A stretch of 14,877 nucleotides of DNA from CALJUZ01 sp003387805 (lineage in GTDB: Bacteria > Bacillota > Limnochordia > Limnochordales > ZCTH02-B6), in the NCBI GenBank assembly GCA_937975235.1, contig CALJUZ010000094.1, positions 1 to 14,877 on the forward strand. The letters are read 5' to 3'. Below are positions 1 to 6,000 of the stretch, in pieces. The translations under genes were made by a program, and so were the position numbers. The notes under the pieces were generated by a model. It was given only the letters and a program-made list of their open reading frames with translations, was not told where the DNA came from and did no database searches. Position 1 is the stretch's first letter, and each line of letters begins with the position of its first letter.

Positions 1-2
1 CC

Positions 3-905
3 GGCCGCGTCAAGGCGTCGCCGCTGGCCCGGCGGCTCGCGGCCGAGCACGGCGTGGACTTGCGCAGCGTCGTGGGCACCGGCCCCGGCGGCCGCATCGT
101 CAAGGTGGACGTGCTGCAGGCGGCCAAGACGCCGGCGGCCCAGGCCGCGCCCGCCCCGGCGCCCGCGCCGGCGGCGCCGGCACCGGCTCCGGTTCCCGCC
201 GCTCCGGCTGCGCCGGCGCTGGAGGACAAGGTCGTGCCCTTGAGCCGCATGCGGCAGACCATCGCCCGCCGCATGGCCGAGAGCAAGCAGCAGGCGCCCC
301 ACTTCTACGTCACCATGGCCGTCCACATGGACAAGGCCATGGAGCTGCGGGCCAACCTGAACGCCCTGGGCGACGGACAGTTCCGGGTGTCGGTCAACGA
401 CTTGGTCGTGAAGGCCACGGCCATCGCGCTGCGAAAGCACCCGAACCTCAACGCGTCGTTCGAAGGCGACGCCATCCGCTTCCACGGCGCGGTGCACATG
501 GCCATCGCCGTCGCGCTGGAAGACGGCTTGATTACGCCGGTGGTGCGGGACGCCCACGTCAAGTCGCTGCTGCAAATCGCGCACGAAGCCCGGGAACTGG
601 CGGAACTGGCCCGGGCGGGCCGGCTGGCGCCGGACCAGTACCAGGGCGGCACGTTCACCGTCAGCAACCTGGGCATGTTCGGCGTGGAGGAGTTCTCGGC
701 CATCATCAACCCGCCCCAGGCCGCCATCTTGGCGGTCAGCGCGGTGCAGGACGAGGCGGTGGTGCGGGACGGCCAGCTCACCGTCGGCAAAGTCATGCGG
801 GTGACGGTGTCGGCCGACCACCGGGTGGCCGACGGCGCCCAGGTCGCGCTCTTCCTGCAGGACCTGAAGCAGATCCTGGAAAACCCGCTGCGGCTGCTGG
901 TGTAA
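3..905 (+). CDS. 2-oxoacid dehydrogenase E2 acyltransferase (3' part)
   Basis: The gene is cut by the left window edge; about 300 C-terminal residues are visible, reading in frame from base 3. E2 transfers an acyl group from lipoyl-lysine to CoA within the pyruvate, branched-chain or 2-oxoglutarate dehydrogenase core. Visible parts in order: a peripheral subunit-binding domain (KASPLARRLAAEHGVDL and GTGPGGRI), an Ala/Pro-rich flexible linker (bases ~140-225), then the catalytic domain. This has the conserved stretch NLGMFGVEEFSAIINPP and the active-site motif DHRVADG, with His at 819-821 and Asp at 831-833. The lipoyl domain must lie upstream. A GTG at base 54 is not the start, because the binding domain begins before it. 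E3 follows downstream, as expected for a complex operon. The sequence alone does not settle which 2-oxoacid is used. Confidence 0.95.
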   Translation, partial: GRVKASPLARRLAAEHGVDLRSVVGTGPGGRIVKVDVLQAAKTPAAQAAPAPAPAPAAPAPAPVPAAPAAPALEDKVVPLSRMRQTIARRMAESKQQAPHFYVTMAVHMDKAMELRANLNALGDGQFRVSVNDLVVKATAIALRKHPNLNASFEGDAIRFHGAVHMAIAVALEDGLITPVVRDAHVKSLLQIAHEARELAELARAGRLAPDQYQGGTFTVSNLGMFGVEEFSAIINPPQAAILAVSAVQDEAVVRDGQLTVGKVMRVTVSADHRVADGAQVALFLQDLKQILENPLRLLV

Positions 906-908
906 CGA

Positions 909-985
909 GCCCGGGGCAGGACACCCGGGCCGGCCGCGTCGAACTCCCGTGGCAGAGCCCGGGCCGAAGGCACACCGGCCCGGGC
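909..985 (+). other. Paired GC-rich hairpins between E2 and lpdA
   Basis: The 112-nt gap between E2 and lpdA contains two perfect inverted repeats. The first has arms GCCCGGG (909-915) and CCCGGGC (924-930) with an 8-nt loop. The second has 10-bp arms GCCCGGGCCG (957-966) and CGGCCCGGGC (976-985) with a 9-nt loop. Segment 924-933 can also pair with 975-984, so the two folds compete. There is no U-tract after either, so this is not a standard intrinsic terminator. It may be an intercistronic RNA structure that tunes E3 expression or mRNA stability (inference). GC-rich sequence forms such repeats easily. Confidence 0.45.
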
Positions 986-1017
986 CCACGGATACGCAAG
1001 GAAGCAGGTGAACAGCA

Positions 1018-2418
1018 TTGAGCAACGGTGCACCGCAGCACGACGTCGTCATCATCGGCGGCGGGCCCGGCGGCTACGTCGCGGCCATCCGAGCCCACCA
1101 GCGCGGACTCAACGTCGGGCTGGTCGAACGGGAAGCGCTGGGCGGCACGTGCCTCAACTGGGGCTGCATCCCGACGAAGGCGCTGCTCTACAGCGCGGGC
1201 ATTTTGGACAGCATCAAAAACGCCAAGCAGCACGGCGTCATCGTTGAGGAAGTGAAGACGGACTACGCCGCGGCCCAGAAAAACAGCCGCCGAGCCGCGG
1301 ACCGGCTGCGCAAAGGCGTCGAATTCCTGATGCGCTCCAACCAGGTGACGGTCTATGAAGGCACGGCCCGCATCGCCGCGCCGGGCAAAGTGGCGGTGGA
1401 AGGCAAAGACGGCGCGCGGACCATCGAGGCGAAAAACATCATCGTGGCCACGGGCGCCCGGCCCCGCAGCCTGCCCGGCGTGGAGCCGGACGGGAAGCAC
1501 ATTTTGACCAGCCGGGACGCGCTGGCCATGACCAAGCTGCCCCCCTCGATGATCATCATCGGCGCGGGCGCCATCGGCGTGGAGTTCGCCTCCCTGTTCA
1601 ACACCTTCGGCGTCCAGGTGACGCTGGTGGAGGCGCTGCCCCGCATTCTCCCCCTGGAGGAGCCGGAGATCAGCGACGAGCTGACCAAGCTGTTCAAGCG
1701 GCGCGGCATGAACGTGCTGACCGGCGCCATGGTCAAGCAGGTGGACGCCGGCAAGCAGGGCGTCACGGTGGTGGTGGCCGTGGACGGCAAGGAAGAGACG
1801 CTGACGGCGGATCAGATCCTGGTGGCCATCGGCGTCGCGCCCAACAGCGAAAACCTGGGCCTGGAGGAAGCCGGCGTCAAGCTGGACCGGGGCTTCATCC
1901 AGGTGAACGAGTTCATGCAGACCAGCGTGCCGGGCATTTACGCCATCGGCGACGTGGTCGGCGGCCCGCAGCTGGCCCACGTCGCCTCGGAGGAAGGCAT
2001 CGTCGCGGTGGAGACCATCGCCGGCGGCACGGCGCGCCCCGTCGACTACGACAAGGTGCCCCGGGCCACCTACTGCCACCCGCAGGTGGCCGCCGTGGGC
2101 CTGACCGAAGCCCGGGCCCGGGAGATGGGCTACGACGTCAAGACCGGCGTGTTCCCGCTGCGGGGCAACGGCCTGGCCGTGGCCACCGGCCGCACCGAGG
2201 GATTCGTCAAAATCGTGGCCGAGTCGCGCTACGACGAAATTCTCGGCGTCCACATCCTGGCGCCCGAAGCGTCGGAGCTCATGGCCGAAATCGGTCTCGG
2301 CCTCACCATCGAGACGACGCTGCACGACGTGGCCGCGACCATCCACGCCCACCCGACGCTGTCCGAGGCCGTGCGCGAAGCGGCCATGGCCGCCCTGGGC
2401 GAAGCGATTCACATTTGA
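1018..2418 (+). CDS. lpdA: Dihydrolipoamide dehydrogenase (E3)
   Basis: A flavoprotein that reoxidises dihydrolipoyl groups of 2-oxoacid dehydrogenase complexes with NAD+. It has 466 residues, the usual family length. Motifs in order: FAD-binding GGGPGGYVAA (14-23); redox disulfide GGTCLNWGCIP with Cys45 and Cys50; NAD-binding GAGAIGVEF (~180); second FAD motif around AIGDV (~310); C-terminal dimer-interface dyad in HPTLSE, His445 and Glu450. All catalytic residues are present. The start is a TTG: no in-frame ATG or GTG precedes the FAD motif, and AGGAAGCAGGTG lies just upstream. It follows E2 on the same strand and is closed by a terminator at 2467, so it is the last gene of that operon. Confidence 0.96.
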   Translation: MSNGAPQHDVVIIGGGPGGYVAAIRAHQRGLNVGLVEREALGGTCLNWGCIPTKALLYSAGILDSIKNAKQHGVIVEEVKTDYAAAQKNSRRAADRLRKGVEFLMRSNQVTVYEGTARIAAPGKVAVEGKDGARTIEAKNIIVATGARPRSLPGVEPDGKHILTSRDALAMTKLPPSMIIIGAGAIGVEFASLFNTFGVQVTLVEALPRILPLEEPEISDELTKLFKRRGMNVLTGAMVKQVDAGKQGVTVVVAVDGKEETLTADQILVAIGVAPNSENLGLEEAGVKLDRGFIQVNEFMQTSVPGIYAIGDVVGGPQLAHVASEEGIVAVETIAGGTARPVDYDKVPRATYCHPQVAAVGLTEARAREMGYDVKTGVFPLRGNGLAVATGRTEGFVKIVAESRYDEILGVHILAPEASELMAEIGLGLTIETTLHDVAATIHAHPTLSEAVREAAMAALGEAIHI

Positions 2419-2466
2419 ACGGCCGGCGGCCCGGCGCGCTCCGGGCAGCCGATCCGCGGCCGACGG

Positions 2467-2497
2467 CGGGGAGCGGCACGTCCGCTCCCCGTTTTTT
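2467..2497 (+). terminator. Intrinsic terminator after lpdA
   Basis: A perfect 10-bp stem, CGGGGAGCGG (2467-2476) and CCGCTCCCCG (2482-2491), closes a 5-nt loop and is followed by six T's (2492-2497). It lies 48 nt past the lpdA stop and should end the dehydrogenase operon transcript. Confidence 0.93.
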
Positions 2498-2572
2498 CTG
2501 GCCGGCTGCGGACATAGCAGACCCCCGGGTCCAGGCATACTATGAACGGCCGTACGCAAAGGGGGGCCTGCC

Positions 2573-2776
2573 GTGTTCGTGGCCAACGAGCGCACCCGCG
2601 TCATTCACGACACCGAGAGCCAGACCGACCACTGCGGCTTGTACAGCGAAGCCAGCGAAGACCAGGTGACCGTGCCCGACATCGAAACGGTCAAGCTCAT
2701 GATCGAACTGGAGCACTTCCGCGCGTGCCCCGAGTGCATGAGGGATCTCAGCTGGGATCGAGACGCGGGCCCGTGA
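2573..2776 (+). CDS. Small Cys/His-containing hypothetical protein (67 aa)
   Basis: I do not recognise the family. The start is a GTG preceded by a strong purine-rich site, AAAGGGGGG (~2558-2566), at good spacing. The 67-residue product is acidic and has no membrane segment or signal peptide. It contains His12, His20-Cys21, His48 and a CPEC pair (Cys52, Cys55). This arrangement of one upstream H/C group and a downstream CxxC is typical of small zinc-binding folds, so metal binding is plausible but inferred. It sits alone after the lpdA terminator and converges with a membrane protein gene whose stop is 24 nt away. The good ribosome site argues that it is a real gene. Confidence 0.65.
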   Translation: MFVANERTRVIHDTESQTDHCGLYSEASEDQVTVPDIETVKLMIELEHFRACPECMRDLSWDRDAGP

Positions 2777-2800
2777 CGGCGCGCCGGCCCGGCCGCGACG

Positions 2801-3190
2801 CTAAACCGTCAAATGCGCCGTCACCGCCGAGCGGGCCGCCAGCGCCACCGCCGTGAGGGCCAGCAGCGCCAGCCACAGCATGCCTTTGTGCCCGGTCTGC
2901 TCGATGCGGGCGTGCCAGCCGATGCGGACCAGCGCCAGCAGGCCGTTGAGAAACGCGTAGAGCAAGTGGCCGGGCGTCGTGCCCGAGCCGCGCAGCAGGA
3001 GCCACACGCCCGTGACGACGGCCAGGCCCACCAGCACCTGCATGAAAACGACGACGCGGTAGTAAAACTCGCCGGCGGAAGGCCGCCTGAGCGCGTACAG
3101 CGCCGCCGCCCACAGCGCCAAGGCCAAATTGCCCACCAGCAGCCAAATGTACGCCATCTGCTTGATCTGAACGAGCACCGATACTTGCAC
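2801..3190 (-). CDS. Four-helix integral membrane protein (hypothetical)
   Basis: A 129-residue hydrophobic protein of unrecognised family. Four likely membrane helices: residues ~14-34, 46-66, 75-92 and 103-123, separated by short charged loops. The open frame extends further upstream to 3463, but I chose the GTG at 3190-3188 because GGAGGG lies 6 nt before it on the minus strand; the longer N-terminus would read through this ribosome site and is Gly/Arg/Pro-rich shadow sequence. His75, His93 and His101 lie in or next to helices three and four and could hold a metal or haem, but no known motif shows this. The gene is divergent from the acyl-CoA mutase genes across a 169-bp intergenic region, so they could share control. 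Confidence 0.72.
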   Translation of the reverse strand: MQVSVLVQIKQMAYIWLLVGNLALALWAAALYALRRPSAGEFYYRVVVFMQVLVGLAVVTGVWLLLRGSGTTPGHLLYAFLNGLLALVRIGWHARIEQTGHKGMLWLALLALTAVALAARSAVTAHLTV

Positions 3191-3286
3191 CGGCCACCCT
3201 CCCTGTCTCATCGTAACGGGCCAAGCGGCGCCGCGCAAGCGGGCCCGAGCCCCTCCCGCCCCGGCCGCCGGGCCGGCAGGATGTTG

Positions 3287-3306
3287 CTCTTTCCATGTGG
3301 AAGGAG
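3287..3306. promoter_or_regulatory. 20-bp imperfect palindrome upstream of icmA
   Basis: Arms CTCTTTCCA and TGGAAGGAG flank a TG centre; 8 of 9 arm positions are complementary, with the TTCCA/TGGAA core perfect. It lies 53 nt before the icmA GTG, in the region divergent from the four-helix protein gene. Size and symmetry fit a dimeric repressor operator (inference). I see no convincing -35/-10 pair around it. The rest of the 3191-3359 gap holds only the two ribosome binding sites. Confidence 0.35.
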
Positions 3307-3359
3307 TTCCGCGCAATCTCGGTTGTCCGCGCGCGTACGCTACACAGGAGGGATGCCCC

Positions 3360-5009
3360 GTGAACCGCACCGAAGAGCGCATCATCCGAGCCGACGTTCC
3401 GGCGGGGCCGCCGGCGGGAGAGCGCAAAGAGCGCTTTCTCACCGTCTCGGGCCTGCCCGTCAAACGGCTGTACGGCCCGGATGACGTGAAACACCTGGAC
3501 TACCGGCGGGACCTGGGCGATCCGGGCGAATATCCGTACACCCGCGGCATTCACCGCACCATGTACCGGGGCCGCCTGTGGACCATGCGGCAGTTCGCCG
3601 GCTTCGGCACCGCCGAGGAAACGAACCGGCGGTTCCGCTACCTCTTGGCCAACGGCCAGACGGGCCTCTCCGTCGCGTTCGACCTGCCCACCTTGATGGG
3701 CTACGATTCGGACTCGCCCTGGTCCGACGGCGAAGTGGGCGTGGAGGGCGTGGCCGTGGACACTCTGGCGGACATGGAGACGCTGTTCGAAAGCATCCCG
3801 CTGGACCAGGTCACCACGTCCATGACCATCAACTCGCCGGCCATCATCATCTTCGCCATGTACCTGGCGGTGGCCGAGAAGCAGGGCGTGCCTTTCGACA
3901 AGCTTTCCGGAACCATCCAAAACGACATTTTGAAAGAATACATCGCTCAGAACGAGTGGATCTTCCCGCCGCAGCCGTCCATGCGCCTCATCACCGACGT
4001 GTTCAAGTTCTGCTCCCGGCACGTGCCGCGCTGGAACACCATCAGCATCAGCGGCTACCATATCCGCGAGGCCGGGTCCACCGCGCTGCAGGAGCTGGCG
4101 TTTACGCTGGCCAACGGGCGCGAGTACGTGCGGGCGGGCATCGAGGCGGGCCTGGACGTGGACGAGTTCGCGCCGCGCCTCTCCTTCTTCTTCAACTCGC
4201 ACAACGACTTGTTCGAGGAAGTGGCCAAGTTCCGGGCGGCCCGGCGCATCTGGGCCAAGATTATGCGGGAGGAGTTCGGCGCGAAAAACCCGCGCTCGTG
4301 GATGCTGCGGTTCCACACCCAGACCGCGGGCTGCTCGCTGACCGCGCAGCAGCCGTACAACAACGTGGTGCGCACCACCATTCAGGCGCTGGCGGCGGTG
4401 CTGGGCGGCACCCAGTCACTCCACACCAACTCCCTGGACGAAGCGCTGTCCTTGCCCACCGAGGAAGCGGTCACGCTGGCGCTGCGCACGCAGCAGATCA
4501 TCGCCGAGGAGAGCGGCGTGGCCAACACGGTGGACCCGCTGGCGGGCTCGTACTTCGTAGAGGCCCTGACCGACGAAATGGAGAAGGGCGTCCGGGAGTA
4601 CTTCCGGCGCATCGACGAGCTGGGCGGCGTCATTCCCGCCATCGAGAAAGGCTTTTTCCAGCGGGAAATCGCCGACGCGGCCTACGAGTACCAGCAGCGC
4701 GTCGAGTCCAAAGAGCAGATCATCGTGGGCGTCAACGAGTACGTCATGGAGGAGGAGCAGCCCGTCCCGATTTTGAAGATCGGCCCGGAGATTCAGGCCA
4801 AGCAGCTGGAGCGGCTGGCCCGGGTGAAGCGGGAGCGCGACGGCGCCCGGGTGCAGGCCGCGCTGGAGGAAGTTCGCCGCGTCGCGGCCACCGACGAAAA
4901 CTTGCTGCCGCCGATTTTGGAGGCGGTGAAGGCCTACGCGACGCTGGGCGAAATCGTGGACGTGCTGCGCTCGGTGTTCGGCGACTATGAAGAAATTCAC
5001 ATTTTGTAG
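3360..5009 (+). CDS. icmA: Acyl-CoA mutase large subunit, isobutyryl-CoA mutase type
   Basis: Catalytic subunit of a B12-dependent carbon-skeleton mutase. It has 549 residues, so it is the stand-alone TIM-barrel subunit without a cobalamin domain. The GTG start is chosen because AGGAGGGA (3346-3353) lies 6 nt before it. CoA-binding TMYRGRLWTMRQ is at 67-78, GTIQNDILKEYIAQN at 184-198, and the essential His234 in ISISGYH. Two specificity positions differ from methylmalonyl-CoA mutase: Phe79 replaces Tyr (Tyr89 of the Propionibacterium enzyme), and Gln197 replaces the carboxylate-binding Arg207. The codons are TTC at 3594-3596 and CAG at 3948-3950. From what is known of the family, Phe/Gln marks isobutyryl-CoA mutase (isobutyryl-CoA to n-butyryl-CoA). 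Automated pipelines would probably call it methylmalonyl-CoA mutase. The stop overlaps the ribosome site of icmB. Confidence 0.9.
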   Translation: MNRTEERIIRADVPAGPPAGERKERFLTVSGLPVKRLYGPDDVKHLDYRRDLGDPGEYPYTRGIHRTMYRGRLWTMRQFAGFGTAEETNRRFRYLLANGQTGLSVAFDLPTLMGYDSDSPWSDGEVGVEGVAVDTLADMETLFESIPLDQVTTSMTINSPAIIIFAMYLAVAEKQGVPFDKLSGTIQNDILKEYIAQNEWIFPPQPSMRLITDVFKFCSRHVPRWNTISISGYHIREAGSTALQELAFTLANGREYVRAGIEAGLDVDEFAPRLSFFFNSHNDLFEEVAKFRAARRIWAKIMREEFGAKNPRSWMLRFHTQTAGCSLTAQQPYNNVVRTTIQALAAVLGGTQSLHTNSLDEALSLPTEEAVTLALRTQQIIAEESGVANTVDPLAGSYFVEALTDEMEKGVREYFRRIDELGGVIPAIEKGFFQREIADAAYEYQQRVESKEQIIVGVNEYVMEEEQPVPILKIGPEIQAKQLERLARVKRERDGARVQAALEEVRRVAATDENLLPPILEAVKAYATLGEIVDVLRSVFGDYEEIHIL

Positions 5010-5021
5010 GAGGGCGGCGGC

Positions 5022-5438
5022 GTGACGACGACGCAAGTGTCGCAGCGAAAACTGCGCGTGCTCATCGCCAAGCCGGGGCTGGACGGGCACGACCGGGGCG
5101 CCAAGGTCATCGCCCGGGCTTTGCGGGACGCGGGCATGGAGGTCATCTACACCGGCCTGCGCCAGACGCCGGAGCAGGTGGTGGAGGCGGCGGTGCAGGA
5201 AGACGTAGACGTGCTGGGCCTCAGCATGCTGTCAGGCGCGCACAACACCATCGTGCCGAAGATTATGGCCGGGCTGAGAGAACAGGGCGCCGACGACATC
5301 ACCGTCGTCGTGGGCGGCATCATTCCGGCCGAAGACGAGCCGAAGCTGAAGGAAATGGGTGTGGCCGGCGTGTTCGGGCCGGGCACGTCGCTGCAGGCCA
5401 TCGTGGAATTTATCCGGCAGCACGGCCGGAAAGACTGA
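5022..5438 (+). CDS. icmB: Acyl-CoA mutase small subunit, B12-binding
   Basis: The cobalamin-binding partner of the preceding large subunit. It has 138 residues, the length expected for a stand-alone B12 subunit of isobutyryl-CoA mutase. The signature DxHxxG is present as Asp21, His23 and Gly26 in PGLDGHDRGAK; His23 is the lower axial ligand of cobalt. It is followed by GLSMLSGAH and VVGGIIP, the usual S-x-L and GG elements of the Rossmann-like fold. The GTG start has AGGAGGG (5008-5014) upstream, and this overlaps the TAG stop of icmA, so the two are translated from one message. No MeaB-type GTPase chaperone gene, often found beside such mutases, lies next to it; the next gene is a convergent NUDIX gene 8 nt away. 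Confidence 0.93.
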   Translation: MTTTQVSQRKLRVLIAKPGLDGHDRGAKVIARALRDAGMEVIYTGLRQTPEQVVEAAVQEDVDVLGLSMLSGAHNTIVPKIMAGLREQGADDITVVVGGIIPAEDEPKLKEMGVAGVFGPGTSLQAIVEFIRQHGRKD

Positions 5439-5446
5439 CGGCGGCT

Positions 5447-5905
5447 TCAGCCGGCAGCCTCCGAGCCCAGCGCGGCCAGGGCCCGCTCCACCCAGAGGCG
5501 CATCTCCTCGGTGAGCGGCAGCCGGTCCAGCTGGGCTTTCGTGTACCAGCCGACGCGGCTGACGCCCGGCCCCGGCGCGACGCGGGTGTCGCCCACGGGC
5601 CGGGCGAAATAGACGAAGTCGACGTGTTCGTGGCCGGGCGCGATGCGCTCCACCTGCACGCCCCGGGGAATGATGAGCTGGCGGGGATAGTCCACGGGCA
5701 GCGCCCGCTCCCCCACCAGTTCCACCTCGACGCCCGTCTCCTCCCAAACTTCCCGCACCGCGGCCTCGTCGGGCAGCTCGTTGGGCTCGATGTGGCCGCC
5801 CGGCGGCAGCCACATGCCCAGCTTGTCGTGGTACAGCATCAGCAGCTTGTCCTCGTGCACCACGAAGGTGGCCACGGTGAAGTCGCGAGTCAGTTCCTGA
5901 GACAT
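5447..5905 (-). CDS. NUDIX hydrolase
   Basis: A 152-residue pyrophosphohydrolase-fold protein. The NUDIX box is complete: Gly37, Glu43, Arg51-Glu52, Glu55-Glu56 and Gly58 in the pattern Gx5Ex7REUxEExGU, giving the Mg2+-binding helix. Substrates of this family are nucleoside diphosphates linked to another group; the exact one cannot be read from sequence. The LPPGGHIEPNE stretch before the box is common in housecleaning NUDIX enzymes. The ATG start at 5905 has GGGAG 5 nt upstream. It is the last gene of the minus-strand run after the glycosyl-hydrolase-like gene (95-nt gap, with no promoter or terminator that I can see) and converges on icmB with only 8 nt between stops. Confidence 0.9.
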   Translation of the reverse strand: MSQELTRDFTVATFVVHEDKLLMLYHDKLGMWLPPGGHIEPNELPDEAAVREVWEETGVEVELVGERALPVDYPRQLIIPRGVQVERIAPGHEHVDFVYFARPVGDTRVAPGPGVSRVGWYTKAQLDRLPLTEEMRLWVERALAALGSEAAG

Positions 5906-6000
5906 TTGCGCTCCCGTCCTGACGAAACCAGCGGCCCAGGGGCCGGCGGGCGCCGTCGGCCCGGGGCCGCGTCACGCCGCGGTGGCGGCACGCTGCCACG

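Noticed and set aside
130..225. Ala/Pro-rich near-repetitive tract in E2 as a DNA repeat element
   Set aside because: It encodes the flexible inter-domain linker normal for E2 proteins.
2538..2543. TACTAT as a -10 box for the 67-aa protein gene
   Set aside because: No -35-like hexamer at 16-19 nt upstream, so the promoter remains unsupported.
793..2604. 603-codon open frame on the minus strand opposite lpdA
   Set aside because: It is antisense to a gene with all catalytic motifs, has low-complexity His/Gly/Ala/Arg composition typical of shadow frames in GC-rich DNA, and runs through the terminator.
2748..4316. 522-codon minus-strand frame opposite icmA, and similar long plus-strand frames opposite ispDF (7389-8894) and yacL (8681-9745)
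   Set aside because: They mirror codon structure of real genes on the other strand, show no domain or ribosome site, and have biased Arg/His/Gly/Ala composition.
3360..5009. Calling the large subunit methylmalonyl-CoA mutase
   Set aside because: The carboxylate-binding Arg and the active-site Tyr are replaced by Gln197 and Phe79, the isobutyryl-CoA mutase pattern.
5439..5470. Possible bidirectional terminator between icmB and the NUDIX gene
   Set aside because: Only a ~5-bp stem with no T-tract in either direction, and it lies within the NUDIX coding end.
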